Shown here: positions 1-9,188 of the stretch, in pieces
Layout of the letters: every line of letters starts with the position of its first letter
How positions within the stretch are numbered: the first letter of the stretch is position 1
From: Methanobrevibacter ruminantium
Lineage (GTDB): Archaea > Methanobacteriota > Methanobacteria > Methanobacteriales > Methanobacteriaceae
Direction of reading: 5' to 3'
DNA: 64,000 bases
Assembly: GCA_004553595.1 (NCBI GenBank)
Contig: SFKZ01000007.1
Location: forward strand, 1-64,000
The notes under the pieces: generated by a model
Seen by the model: only the letters and a program-made list of their open reading frames with translations
Database searches by the model: none
Told to the model about the DNA's origin: nothing
Position numbers and translations under genes: made by a program

Positions 1-39
1 TTGACTGATGTTGTCCTTACAAAAATAGGAAAGCTTTAG
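1..39 (+). CDS. C-terminal end of an upstream membrane-protein gene (partial)
   Basis: The first 13 codons of the window are open in frame 1 and end in TAG, giving the tail LTDVVLTKIGKL. The stop is followed at once by an AGGAG ribosome binding site for the DUF2149 gene 13 bases later, so the two genes are very probably one operon. In methanogens DUF2149 genes usually follow MotA/TolQ/ExbB-like or DUF2162 membrane genes, which is what I would expect upstream, but twelve residues are too few to assign a family. Confidence 0.5.
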   Translation: MTDVVLTKIGKL

Positions 40-52
40 GAGTAATGTTTTT

Positions 53-391
53 ATGGTTAAGCTTAATCGAAAGACTGCTTTTGAGGAGGAAGAGGAAGAC
101 CCAATGACTGGTGTTGCAAACCTTGTGGATGCAATGCTTGTTATTGCAGTTGGATTGTTGGTTTTCCTTGTAATAAGCTGGAACATGCAGGCAATTGTAT
201 TCAATGAGGATATCAATCCCGAACAGAGGCAGGATGCTATCAATGCGATGAAGCAGGTTACTGAGATAGATCAGGGCAAGCAGTTGAATGAGACTCCTGA
301 TGTAAGCTCAAGTTCCGGTGAGGGTTACAGTGAGCTTGGAAAGGTCTACAAGGATTCAAATACGGGCAAGCTGATAATGATAGAGAACTGA
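53..391 (+). CDS. DUF2149 family membrane protein
   Basis: A 112-residue protein with a short charged N-terminus (EEEEEDPMTG, about 12-21), one hydrophobic segment at about residues 25-45 and a polar C-terminal part that would lie outside the membrane. The acidic stretch followed by DPMTGVANLVDAMLV is the pattern of DUF2149 proteins of methanogens, which resemble ExbD/TolR partners of proton-channel subunits. The start is set by AGGAG at 40-44. The upstream ATG at 45 is in another frame. Its function is not established; a role in energising an outer process together with the upstream gene is only an analogy. Confidence 0.75.
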   Translation: MVKLNRKTAFEEEEEDPMTGVANLVDAMLVIAVGLLVFLVISWNMQAIVFNEDINPEQRQDAINAMKQVTEIDQGKQLNETPDVSSSSGEGYSELGKVYKDSNTGKLIMIEN

Positions 392-401
392 TTATTTTTT
401 T

Positions 402-540
402 TATTTTCAAAGTTTTACCTGTCTTTTTTTATGAGTTAATTCTATGTAGGGATTAACTCACTATTTTTTTTATTTTCAAAGTTTCACCTATCTTTTTTTT
501 ATGAGTTAATTCTATGTAGGGATTAACTCACTATTTTTTT
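402..540 (+). repeat. Tandem duplication of a 70-bp hairpin/T-tract unit
   Basis: Two nearly identical units, 402-470 and 471-540, follow the DUF2149 stop codon. Each holds a TTCAAAGTTT stretch, a run of T, an 8-bp inverted repeat (GAGTTAAT 433-440 with ATTAACTC 452-459; 503-510 with 522-529) and a closing T-run. Each unit therefore looks like a terminator hairpin, here present twice. A third, diverged copy lies at about 2329-2381 on the other side of the ATPase gene. Apart from this and the promoter of the next gene I see no coding content between 392 and 757. Confidence 0.75.
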
Positions 541-659
541 ACACATTTGTGTTTATTCACAATTTCGCACTTTAAAAATTTTTATAATGTATAAATTTTA
601 ATATTCCTTTATTGTAAGTAAGTTAGGAATGTCCGTTTTGGAATTGATTTTTACATTAC

Positions 660-742
660 ATTCAATTCATTGAATTTATTTTTATATATATTTATTCAAT
701 ATATTGAATAACTTTATATATTATTGTATTCAATATATTATT
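660..742 (+). promoter_or_regulatory. Three 34-bp-spaced dyads with TATA box upstream of the ATPase
   Basis: The sequence ATTCAAT(N2)ATTGAAT occurs at 660-675 (spacer TC) and as the perfect 16-bp palindrome ATTCAATATATTGAAT at 694-709; a half copy starts at 728. The three starts are exactly 34 bp apart, so this is a short imperfect tandem array. TATA-like stretches (TTTATATATA near 680 and CTTTATATATT near 712) lie between the copies, and the GTG start follows at 758. The arrangement suggests an operator array bound by a dimeric repressor; the protein that binds it is unknown. Confidence 0.5.
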
Positions 743-757
743 AAAGAGGTGAATATT

Positions 758-2218
758 GTGAATCCTGATAATGAAGATTCAATCCATGATTTTTTGCAGA
801 GTCAGATTGCAGACACTCCATTGTCCCTTAACAGTGAACTTTCAAATAAGGGGGTTAAATTTAATCATAGGGATGATTTTGAAGAGATAAAATCATTTAT
901 AGATAAATTTATTGATGGAAATAATCTTAATAGGTATATTGTTCTGCCTGGCCTTCGGGGGGTTGGAAAAACAACAATACTATTTCAGGCATATGAATAC
1001 CTGATAAATCAAAAGAATGTTAATCCCAATCAGATACTTTACTTTTCATGTGAGGAACTGAATAAAATTGAGGATTGTGATATCTATGATACGATTAAGT
1101 ATTATCTGAAAGAATTCCATAACTCATCATTTCAGACTGTTGATGAAAAGATATTTCTATTGATTGATGAAGCACATTTTGACAAGGATTGGTCAATTTC
1201 CGGAAAGCTAATTCATGATAAGTCAAAAAACATTTTCATGATTTTCACCGGTTCATCTGCATTAAATCTGGAATATAATGCAGAAGCAGCAAGGAGAATG
1301 GTAAGATACCTGATTACTCCATTAAATTACTCACAACACTTAAAATTGAAATATGGCTATCAAACCGATATTTCCAATGATTTAGTGGATTTATTGTTCA
1401 ATGGCAATGTTGAGAATGCAATCATAAAAGAAAAGCAGGTAAATCGGGATTTGTTGAATTTGAGGAATTATTTTTCAATGGATTGGGATAATTATTTTAA
1501 GTTTGGTGGATTTCCGGCAGTGATGCATGATACTAATTACAGAAATGCATCTAAAAAGTTATATTATTCTGTTGAAGCGGTAGTGACAAAGGATTTGGGA
1601 ACAATGAGTAACCTTACGGCTAATACTCAAACAAGTGCTTTAAGACTTATGAAATTTTTAGCGGAAAAATATCCTGGAGACATTTCACAGAATGCCCTTG
1701 CAAATAAGATCAAAACTTCTGCAGGGACAGTGAATACAATAATGGACTTGCTTGAAAAGACCCATTTGCTATTTCACATAGAACCATATTCAGGTGCAAA
1801 TGCAAGAGCGAATAAATCATGGCAATATTATTTTGCAACACCAAGCATAATGCATGCTATTAATCTTAAATTCGGCTTTTCTTCCATAAGCTTAAGTGAA
1901 TATGAGGGGATACTTCTTGAAACATTAGTTGCTTCTAGCTTGGTTAACCTAAAGAATAGTGAAAAATTCTTTGAATTCAGCATATTCTACGACACTTATA
2001 AAGTGAAGAGTAAGTGTGTTGATTTTATAGTGAAAAAAGAGTTTGATGATATAATCCCAATAGAAGTGGGGCATGGAAAAAAAGACACTAGTCAAATCAA
2101 GGATGCAATAAGGCGTTATAAATCTTCCTATGGGATTGTCATATCCGATACGACAAAGACTATTGAGAAAGTTGATAATGTAATATTTGTTCCAATAAAT
2201 ACATTCTCATTAATCTGA
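758..2218 (+). CDS. AAA+ ATPase with C-terminal DUF4143-like nuclease-fold region
   Basis: An archaeal ATPase of the large, multi-copy family of P-loop proteins with a C-terminal DUF4143-type domain. A Walker A motif (GLRGVGKTT) lies near residue 67 and a Walker B (IFLLIDEAHF) near 135; a winged-helix-like region follows (about 305-345), and the C-terminal third has a PD-(D/E)xK-like pattern (VDFIVKK then PIEVGHGKK). I place the start at GTG 758 because AGAGGTGA at 745-752 precedes it; the in-frame ATG at 704 would put the operator array inside the gene. The family is of unknown function and often strain-variable. The flanking repeats (402-540 and 2329-2381) suggest this gene was inserted. 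Confidence 0.75.
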   Translation: MNPDNEDSIHDFLQSQIADTPLSLNSELSNKGVKFNHRDDFEEIKSFIDKFIDGNNLNRYIVLPGLRGVGKTTILFQAYEYLINQKNVNPNQILYFSCEELNKIEDCDIYDTIKYYLKEFHNSSFQTVDEKIFLLIDEAHFDKDWSISGKLIHDKSKNIFMIFTGSSALNLEYNAEAARRMVRYLITPLNYSQHLKLKYGYQTDISNDLVDLLFNGNVENAIIKEKQVNRDLLNLRNYFSMDWDNYFKFGGFPAVMHDTNYRNASKKLYYSVEAVVTKDLGTMSNLTANTQTSALRLMKFLAEKYPGDISQNALANKIKTSAGTVNTIMDLLEKTHLLFHIEPYSGANARANKSWQYYFATPSIMHAINLKFGFSSISLSEYEGILLETLVASSLVNLKNSEKFFEFSIFYDTYKVKSKCVDFIVKKEFDDIIPIEVGHGKKDTSQIKDAIRRYKSSYGIVISDTTKTIEKVDNVIFVPINTFSLI

Positions 2219-2328
2219 AATATTAATTTAAGTTAATTCAAATATGGGTTAATTGCCTCGCTCTTATTTTCATTAAACGGTTCAGTACTAATCTGAAATG
2301 ATTTAACTATTTTTTTATTTCATTTTTT

Positions 2329-2381
2329 ATTTTTTCAAAAGTTTTCACTATTTTTTTTTAAAGGGTTAACTCACTTTTTTT
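2329..2381 (+). repeat. Diverged third copy of the 402-540 unit, downstream of the ATPase
   Basis: This stretch has the same order of elements as the units at 402-540: TCAAAAGTTTTCAC, a run of T, GGGTTAACTCAC and a final T-run. It lacks the left arm of the hairpin. The rest of 2219-2609 is AT-rich noncoding DNA; a TATA-like GTATATATAATAG lies at about 2407-2419 and the ribosome binding site AGGA at 2597-2600 serves the next gene. Confidence 0.55.
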
Positions 2382-2609
2382 AAATAATTTACTTACTTAA
2401 AGAATAGTATATATAATAGAATTGAGAAAATTTAATATAATTCTAATATTAATTAATTCTCTTTTAAATTAATTTTTATTCAATAATTTTTCAAATTTAT
2501 TCATTATGTTTAAAATTGATTAGTCTTTTCTTATTAATTTATTAGAATGTTTATAATTCAAAATTCAACTAACTATAAAGAATAATGTATTTATTTAGGA
2601 TTTGAGCAA

Positions 2610-3950
2610 ATGAAAGTTGTTATCGTTGGTGGTGGAGCTGGAGGAATATCCACAGCTTCAAACCTTAGAAGATTAGATAAGGAAGTTGAAATTATCGTAC
2701 TTACAAGAGATAATCATGTCTCTTATTCCCCTTGTGCTATCCCTTACGTATTGTCAGATAGAATCCATTCATTTGATGATATCGTAATGAGATCTGTTGA
2801 TGATTACAAGGCAAAGAACATTGATGTCATGCTTGAGACTGAAGTGACTGCAGTGGATTCAGCTAAAAAGACAATTACCTACTCCACTAAAGGTGAAGCG
2901 GAAAAAACCATGAGCTATGACAAATTGGTATTGGCTACTGGTGGAAGTCCATTTGTACCTCCTATGAAAGGAGTTGATTTAGAGGGAGTATTCAAGATAA
3001 GAACCTTGGATGATGGTAAGAGAGTCAAGGAATGGGCTGAAAACTGTGAGAGCGCTTTGGTTACAGGTGCAGGACTGATTGGTATTGAAATAGCATATGC
3101 ATTCAAGAAAATGGGATTGAAGGTAACCTTATGTGAAATGTTGCCTCAAATCGTTCCACGTTCACTTGACCCGGATATGGCTAAAATCATTACAGACTAT
3201 TTGATTAGTGAAGGCATTGATGTAGTGCTCGGCCAGCCTATCACTGAACTTAAAGGTGAAGATGGCGGAGTCAAGACTGCTGTCTTTGAAGATGGATCTG
3301 AAGCGGATGCAGATATGGTCATCTTGGCTACTGGTGTAAGGGCAGAGCTTACTTTGCCTAAAATGGCTGGATGTGACTGTGGTAGATGGGCGGTGCTTGT
3401 AAATGACAGAATGGCAACAAGCGTACCTGATGTTTATGCAGTTGGTGATTGTGTAGAGTCATACAGTGCAATACTTAGATCAAATACTGTTTCCCAATTA
3501 GGTACAACTGCTGTAAGGCAAGCTAAGACATTGGCTCAAACCCTTGCAGGAAAACGTTCCAGATTCAACCCTGTCTTGAATTCAATGGTTTCCAAAGTGG
3601 GAAAATTGGAATTCGGTGCAGTAGGTCTTACAAGAAGCTTTGCTCAACAGAATAGCATAAAGGCAGTTGTGGCAAAGGTTGAAGCATTGACAAGGGCAAG
3701 ATACTATCCAAATGCAAAGCCAATGAACGTTAAGGTCATCTGTGATGCAGACGGCACTATCATTGGATGCCAAATCATTGCAGAGGAAAGGGTGGCTGAA
3801 AGAATTGATACAATGACTTTAGCTATCACTCAAGAGCTTACATGCTTTGAATTAAGCAATATGGAGTTTGCTTATGCACCTCCAGTGTCTATGGTTATTG
3901 ATCCATTGGTAATGGCTGTTGAGGAAGTAAGTAAGAAGTTTGATAATTAA
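2610..3950 (+). CDS. FAD-dependent CoA-disulfide reductase / NADH oxidase family protein
   Basis: A 446-residue pyridine nucleotide-disulfide oxidoreductase. The FAD-binding GGGAGG motif is at residues 7-12 and the NAD(P)-binding segment (ALVTGAGLIGIEIA) near 150-163. The second FAD motif (VYAVGDCVES) lies near 275. A single cysteine, Cys42 in YSPCAIPY, sits exactly where the family keeps its redox-active cysteine, as in NADH oxidase and coenzyme A disulfide reductase. The C-terminal dimerisation domain is present and length is normal. In an anaerobe the plausible roles are removal of oxygen or peroxide, or reduction of CoA or persulfide disulfides; the sequence does not decide between these. 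It stands alone with its own promoter. Confidence 0.85.
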   Translation: MKVVIVGGGAGGISTASNLRRLDKEVEIIVLTRDNHVSYSPCAIPYVLSDRIHSFDDIVMRSVDDYKAKNIDVMLETEVTAVDSAKKTITYSTKGEAEKTMSYDKLVLATGGSPFVPPMKGVDLEGVFKIRTLDDGKRVKEWAENCESALVTGAGLIGIEIAYAFKKMGLKVTLCEMLPQIVPRSLDPDMAKIITDYLISEGIDVVLGQPITELKGEDGGVKTAVFEDGSEADADMVILATGVRAELTLPKMAGCDCGRWAVLVNDRMATSVPDVYAVGDCVESYSAILRSNTVSQLGTTAVRQAKTLAQTLAGKRSRFNPVLNSMVSKVGKLEFGAVGLTRSFAQQNSIKAVVAKVEALTRARYYPNAKPMNVKVICDADGTIIGCQIIAEERVAERIDTMTLAITQELTCFELSNMEFAYAPPVSMVIDPLVMAVEEVSKKFDN

Positions 3951-4303
3951 ATAAACTTTTTATTTATTTATTCTCTTTTTTTTATTATTTTTGCAATATT
4001 TAATTTTTATTTTTGTATTAAATTTAGAAACTCTTTTTTTATTATTTTCTATGCTATTTTTTTTAAAAAATCATTATTTTTCTAATTATTTTTTAACTTT
4101 ATTTGCAAATTTTAATTTTTATTTTTGTATTATTTCCTTTAAAATCATTACTTATTTATATAATAGAGCATATATAATATAATGATAAATGATAATCATA
4201 TAAATTATATTAATTATAATTTGCTTCATTTATAGAATTTAAGATTATTAGAAATTATAAAATTAACAATATAAAATTATTTACACTTATGGAGAGGATT
4301 TAA
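3951..4303 (+). other. Intergenic stretch, terminator T-runs and metG promoter
   Basis: No credible gene. The open frame around 3991-4182 is T-rich low-complexity sequence without a ribosome binding site. A phrase of about 30 bases (TTTGCAA..TTTTTATTTTTGTATTA) occurs twice, near 3989 and near 4101. TATA-like stretches (TTATTTATATAATAG near 4150 and CATATATAATATAATG near 4169) are the likely metG promoter, and GGAGAGG at 4291-4297 is its ribosome binding site. Confidence 0.6.
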
Positions 4304-6337
4304 TTGACTAAAATATTTATTTCATGTGCACTTCCATATGCAAATGGACCATGTCATTTAGGACATTTGAGATCCACTTACATTCCAGCTGACATCTATG
4401 CAAGATACAATCGTATGGCTGGAAATGATGTATTGATGGTTTGTGCAACTGATGAGCATGGTACTCCAATTGCTGTAAAGGCGGATGCTGAAGGCAAGGA
4501 ACCTATTGAGGTTGCAAAACGTTACCATGACATGATTGTAGAAGACATTAATAGTTGTGACATTTCCTTTGATAACTTTGCAAGGACAACTGATAAGATT
4601 CACTATCAAATCTCACAGGACTTCTTCAAGTACCTTTATGACAAGGGCTTGATCTATGAGGAAACCATCCAACAGCTTTACTGTGAAAACTGTGAAAAGT
4701 TCTTGCCTGACAGGTATGTTGAAGGAATCTGTCCTGTCTGTGGTGCAGAAGCAAGAGGAGATCACTGTGAAGTTTGTGGTAGAGCATTGGACCCTATTGA
4801 ACTCGTTGAACCAAAATGCTTGACTTGCGGTAACACCCCAGTCATTCGTGACAGTACACAGTACTTCTTTAAATTAAGTCATTTCCAAAAGCCTCTTGAA
4901 GAATACATAAGCACAAACCCATACTTACCTCCAAATGTAAGGAATTATGCTCAAAACTGGTTGAAGGAAGGTCTTCAAGACTGGATCATGACCCGTGACA
5001 TGAAATGGGGTATTCCCGTGCCTTTAGAAGGTGCAGAAGGAAAAGTTATTTATGTATGGGGAGAAGCATTCATCGGTTACATGTCCTCTGCTGCAGCTTG
5101 GTCCAGAAGAACAGGCATTCCATGGGAAGACTATTGGAACGGCCATGCGGTTCATTTCATCGGTAAGGATATCATTTACCACCACTCATTGTTCTGGCCT
5201 GCAATGTTGCTTGGACGTGACTGCAAATTGCCTGATGACATCTTTGCAGGAGAGTTCCTTTCCCTTGAAGGAAGAAAAATGTCAACCAGTAAGAACTGGG
5301 TTGTTTGGGTAGCAGACTTCGTAAAGGACTTCGATTCAGATTTATTAAGGTATTACCTTACTATCAACGCTCCATTGAATAAGGACACAGACTTCTCTTG
5401 GGATGAATTCCAAAGAAGAGTAAACGATGAATTGGCAGATGTAATCGGTAACTTCCTCCACAGAACATTCACTTTCACCAAGAAGTTCTTTGATGGAAAA
5501 GTGCCAGAATATAAAAACCCTAGTGAAGCTGACTTGGAATTTGAGCAAGCAATCAAGGAATTGCCTGATAAGGTAGGAGAATTGATTTCTGAGATGAAAT
5601 TCAGAGAAGGTTTAGTTGAAATCATTTTGACTGCTAAAAAGGGTAACAAGTACTTCAATGACCAAGAGCCATGGAAAGCTGTAAAAGAAGACATGGAAAA
5701 GGCTTCAAACTGCTTATACTTATCCAATCAATTATGTAAGGCAATGGCTGTACTCTTAAAGCCTTACATTCCAAACAAGGCAGATGCAATCTGCAATATA
5801 ATAAACATTCCAGCTGAAAACACTTGGGATGATGCGAAAGTCTTCTTGGAAACCGGTCATGAAATCAACAAGGCAAAACCATTATTCAAGAAGATTGAAG
5901 ATAAAGTGATAGAAGCACAAAAAGAAAAATTATACAAGAATTTAGAGACTCAAGAAAACGAATCTAAAGATGATAAAAAGAACGACAAGAAGAGTAAAGA
6001 GTCTAAAGATGAAGGTGAAAAAATGGATTTAATTAGTATTGACGAATTTGCAAAAGTGGAAATTAAGATAGGTAAGATTTTAGAATGTGAAAAGATTGAA
6101 AAATCCAACAAGTTATTAAGAACTCAAATTGATATTGGTGACAAAACCATTCAAGTAATTGCAGGTTTAGGCAAAAGATACGCTCCTGAAGATTTAGTAG
6201 GCAAAAAAGTACCTGTTGTAACTAATTTAAAACCTGCTAAACTCATGGGAGAATTATCTGAAGGAATGATCATGGCTACTGAAAGTGCAGCTATCTTAAC
6301 TCCTGATGATTGTGAAATCGGCGAATTACTTATGTAA
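4304..6337 (+). CDS. metG: Methionyl-tRNA synthetase with C-terminal tRNA-binding domain
   Basis: Charges initiator and elongator tRNA-Met. The class I signature HLGH is at residues 18-21 (after PYANGPC) and the KMSTS loop lies in EGRKMSTSKN near residue 326. Four CxxC zinc knuckles fall between about 125 and 185 (CENC, CPVC, CEVC, CLTC), the archaeal/E. coli type. After the anticodon-binding helices comes a Lys/Asp/Ser-rich linker (about 545-573) and then an OB-fold EMAPII/Trbp111 domain (574-677) that raises tRNA affinity. The start is TTG at 4304, 6 bases after GGAGAGG. An ATG at 6023, preceded by AAGGTGA at 6012-6018, begins exactly at the OB-fold domain and could be an internal start. 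Confidence 0.97.
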   Translation: MTKIFISCALPYANGPCHLGHLRSTYIPADIYARYNRMAGNDVLMVCATDEHGTPIAVKADAEGKEPIEVAKRYHDMIVEDINSCDISFDNFARTTDKIHYQISQDFFKYLYDKGLIYEETIQQLYCENCEKFLPDRYVEGICPVCGAEARGDHCEVCGRALDPIELVEPKCLTCGNTPVIRDSTQYFFKLSHFQKPLEEYISTNPYLPPNVRNYAQNWLKEGLQDWIMTRDMKWGIPVPLEGAEGKVIYVWGEAFIGYMSSAAAWSRRTGIPWEDYWNGHAVHFIGKDIIYHHSLFWPAMLLGRDCKLPDDIFAGEFLSLEGRKMSTSKNWVVWVADFVKDFDSDLLRYYLTINAPLNKDTDFSWDEFQRRVNDELADVIGNFLHRTFTFTKKFFDGKVPEYKNPSEADLEFEQAIKELPDKVGELISEMKFREGLVEIILTAKKGNKYFNDQEPWKAVKEDMEKASNCLYLSNQLCKAMAVLLKPYIPNKADAICNIINIPAENTWDDAKVFLETGHEINKAKPLFKKIEDKVIEAQKEKLYKNLETQENESKDDKKNDKKSKESKDEGEKMDLISIDEFAKVEIKIGKILECEKIEKSNKLLRTQIDIGDKTIQVIAGLGKRYAPEDLVGKKVPVVTNLKPAKLMGELSEGMIMATESAAILTPDDCEIGELLM

Positions 6338-6464
6338 TTTGTCTTTTTCTTTTATTTTAAGAATAGGTAAGTGAATCTTTATATTAAATGAAATTTAATT
6401 TATAATATCCTATTAAACTATAGGGTCTTGGCGGCAAACCTATAAAAGTCCTCACGGTGATATT

Positions 6465-8048
6465 ATGGATGAATCATTGATGATAACCGAGTCTGAAAAA
6501 TTTCTAAATCAAATAGAGAAGGAAAGATTAGATTTAACTAATCTAAAGAAGGATTTTAAGGATTTAGAGTCCTTTTTAGAAATCTATGAACTTCTCAAAT
6601 CTAATTTGGATAAGCTTCAGGAAATGAAGGAAAGCATGGATGAAAGCGGGTATACTGCTCCATTCAGATCTTTGAATCGTTATGGTTCACGTGTAAGTGA
6701 GGATGTTGATTTTGAGGAATTAGGCGACATCAGTCGCCATAATCAAATTTTCAGAAACAAGGCATCTGCCAAGAAGAACAGTTTTGATAGGGTAAAATAT
6801 GCTATTTCTGCTCATAGAATCGCATTAGGCAATCTTGAGGAATATGCTAAAATAAGATGCAAGGACTGCAAGAAGTCCTATCGTGTAAGCAGTTTCCTTG
6901 ATAATGGAAAGGTATGCAAGTGCGGTTCAACTAATCTTGAATTCAAGATTAACCATTCAGGTGTTCACAGACTTGAAATTATCCCTTATCTTCCATTGTC
7001 CGGTAATTACATGGTCTTGATGTCAGGTCTTTCAAGCGAGGGTAGAGAATCATTCAAAAGGGTTCTAAACATCTTAAAGCAGCAAAGAAGAGGAGTTGTA
7101 AAGACTGTAACTCCTATTGTCAAGTATAAGGAAAACGGCAGAACAATCACCAAAAGGGTTCCTCTTGACAGCGAATTTGCAGACAGCTATGAAGATGAGC
7201 TTAGAAGAAGATTCGGTAAGGGAGTTCGTATTGAAAGATTGGAATTCCATAGAACCAAGCCGACAATCATCAATGACAAGCACACCTGCACCAATTTGGC
7301 TCTTGCTTATGTAAAGCATGCTGAAGATATTGTAGAGCGTCATGGAGAAGCTATTTTTGAAGACAAGATCAAGGATTTGAACAATCTGAAAATCTATGAC
7401 GAGATAATATATTCAGTCAATCTTGAAAAGCCTGAATTCATTGATTCAAGCGATTTAGAGGATTGGAGAAAGGATAAAATCAACAAGACCCTTGAAGAGT
7501 TAGGATTGATTGATAAGTTCGGTCATCTTGATAGGGGATTGAAGAAAGACCTAAAGGAAAGGGAAAAGATAAAGACAAAGATCTTTGCAGACATTGCCCC
7601 TACATTGATTTTGTGGGACATTTCCAAATACTATTTATGCACTTCCCAAGACAGGCGTAAGCGTTACGGTTCACCTTTCCCCTACATTCGTGGAGACATT
7701 GACCGGCAACAGCGTAAGGTATTCCAGAATCCACACACTCAAGTTGTGGATTTATTAAGGGAAAAGGAAAAAGAGCACATATTGTCTGTTCCGGATATGG
7801 ATTTGTTGTTGCATAAGAAGTTCAAGTTTGAAGGAAGAATCAAGAACCTCAACATCAAGTTGAATTATGCTGCTGTAGGTCCAGCTATTGTATTCACTAA
7901 CTCTAATTACAGCATTAAGGAAGTTTCATATGCCTTTAAAGTAGGTGAAAAGAGCATTAAACGTGAAATTAATAATATGAAAAGCATTAGAAAGCCAAAC
8001 ACTAAACGTTCCAGAGACTTTATTGATTTGGTAAAGAACAAATCTTAA
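6465..8048 (+). CDS. DUF530 family protein, zinc-ribbon containing
   Basis: A 527-residue protein that I recognise as the DUF530 family of methanogens; function unknown. The N-terminal part (about 8-65) is a charged coiled coil. Residues about 130-155 hold two cysteine pairs (CKDCKK and CKCGST) forming a probable zinc ribbon, followed by basic segments. The C-terminal 60 residues are basic with a helix-turn-helix-like end (SIKEVSYAFKVGEKSIKREI). This composition suggests nucleic-acid binding, which is inference. GGTGATATT immediately precedes the ATG. The acidic HTH gene starts 22 bases after the stop and is probably co-transcribed. Confidence 0.65.
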   Translation: MDESLMITESEKFLNQIEKERLDLTNLKKDFKDLESFLEIYELLKSNLDKLQEMKESMDESGYTAPFRSLNRYGSRVSEDVDFEELGDISRHNQIFRNKASAKKNSFDRVKYAISAHRIALGNLEEYAKIRCKDCKKSYRVSSFLDNGKVCKCGSTNLEFKINHSGVHRLEIIPYLPLSGNYMVLMSGLSSEGRESFKRVLNILKQQRRGVVKTVTPIVKYKENGRTITKRVPLDSEFADSYEDELRRRFGKGVRIERLEFHRTKPTIINDKHTCTNLALAYVKHAEDIVERHGEAIFEDKIKDLNNLKIYDEIIYSVNLEKPEFIDSSDLEDWRKDKINKTLEELGLIDKFGHLDRGLKKDLKEREKIKTKIFADIAPTLILWDISKYYLCTSQDRRKRYGSPFPYIRGDIDRQQRKVFQNPHTQVVDLLREKEKEHILSVPDMDLLLHKKFKFEGRIKNLNIKLNYAAVGPAIVFTNSNYSIKEVSYAFKVGEKSIKREINNMKSIRKPNTKRSRDFIDLVKNKS

Positions 8049-8070
8049 TTTTCCTTAAGGGGACCTTTTT

Positions 8071-8751
8071 ATGGATGAAGACTTTGATGAATTTGACGAT
8101 TTTGATGATGATTTCGAGGACATTGATGATTTTGAAGATTATGATGATTTTGAAGATTATGATGATTTTGAAGACTTCGACGATGAGACACTAGATTTTG
8201 ACAATCTGGATATCGAGTCAAAGGAAGAGTTGGATATCTTTGATGAAAAGCCTTTGGAATTGGATTCTGATTATGACATCAATGCTGTTGAAGTTCATAT
8301 CTCAACACAGCTCACTTCTCAAAAGATCATTCAATTGATGGACACTTACCCATCTTTAAAAAGAATAACTTGTCCTCAAAGCATTTACAATAGGATTTCT
8401 CCAGATTATATTAAGGCTTTAGATAATTTAGGGGTTTCAATTGAGATAAAGTATAACTGGGGTAAGAAGAAATATTCCATGACTCAAATTAATCAGGTTG
8501 TTGACCTATTCAATGAGGGAAAACGTTCTGATGAAATTGCTTCTGAACTTGACATGCCAATAGCTAATGTGAATTACATCAAATCAAAATATTTTGATAA
8601 GATCAATGTTAAGCATTATAAAAGAAAGTATGATGATGAGTGCAGGCAAAAGGTAAAGTCCATGAGGGAAAGTGGATTGAAACCTAAAGAAATTTCCAAG
8701 GAACTCAATATTCCTGTAAGATCCATTTACTATATTTTGAATAAAAAATAA
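8071..8751 (+). CDS. Acidic-tailed HTH protein (DUF1699-like)
   Basis: A 226-residue protein with two parts. Residues 1-75 are almost entirely Asp, Glu and Phe/Tyr, built from a repeated DYDDFE unit that is also visible as an 18-base DNA repeat. Residues about 80-135 resemble the DUF1699 family of archaea (PSLKRITCPQSIYNRIS). The last 90 residues hold two successive helix-turn-helix-like units, each ending in a recognition-like helix (DMPIANVNYIKSK and NIPVRSIYYILNKK). A DNA-binding regulator with an acidic, DNA-mimicking or partner-binding tail is a reasonable reading. AAGGGGACC precedes the ATG. It forms an operon with the DUF530 gene. Confidence 0.6.
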   Translation: MDEDFDEFDDFDDDFEDIDDFEDYDDFEDYDDFEDFDDETLDFDNLDIESKEELDIFDEKPLELDSDYDINAVEVHISTQLTSQKIIQLMDTYPSLKRITCPQSIYNRISPDYIKALDNLGVSIEIKYNWGKKKYSMTQINQVVDLFNEGKRSDEIASELDMPIANVNYIKSKYFDKINVKHYKRKYDDECRQKVKSMRESGLKPKEISKELNIPVRSIYYILNKK

Positions 8752-9188
8752 TTTTTTTAATTTCTAATTTTTTATGATATGCTATTTTTCAATTTTTAAT
8801 TTTTTCATGATTTTTCAATGAAAAATTCTATTTTTCTATGTAAAATTTTAGCAAAAAAATTAATCATAATAATTTTTTAAGACATTATTAATATTTTTAA
8901 TAGAAATTATTTTGCTATTAATTTAATTAATCGTTTCTCCAATATAATTAAATCATACACCTATAATGTATTTTTAATATCATCTATGGTGTAGATATCC
9001 TTATAATAATATGCCATTTTCACCAATTTTTAATAAATTTTCAATAATTTTTACAATTAAAAAAATTTTAAAATTTTATAAAAAGTTTATTTATTATAAA
9101 TCATATAAACTAAATTAATTACTTAAAACAATTAATTTAAAAAATAATTTTTGCTTATTAAAATGATTAAATAATATTTGGTGTAAAA
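8752..9188 (+). other. Noncoding stretch with promoter of the sugar transferase gene
   Basis: AT-rich, no ORF with a ribosome binding site. An inverted repeat (ACACC at 8957-8961 and GGTGT at 8988-8992) brackets 26 bases. A TATA-like TTTATTTATTATAAATC lies near 9086-9102, and GGTG at 9180-9183 is the ribosome binding site for the next gene. Confidence 0.5.

Noticed and set aside
704..757. N-terminal extension of the ATPase from ATG 704
   Set aside because: It would translate the operator/TATA array, has no ribosome binding site, and a good site precedes GTG 758.
3991..4182. Open frame of 63 codons after the flavoenzyme gene
   Set aside because: Almost only Phe, Leu, Ile and Tyr from T-rich DNA, no ribosome binding site, and it overlaps the likely metG promoter.
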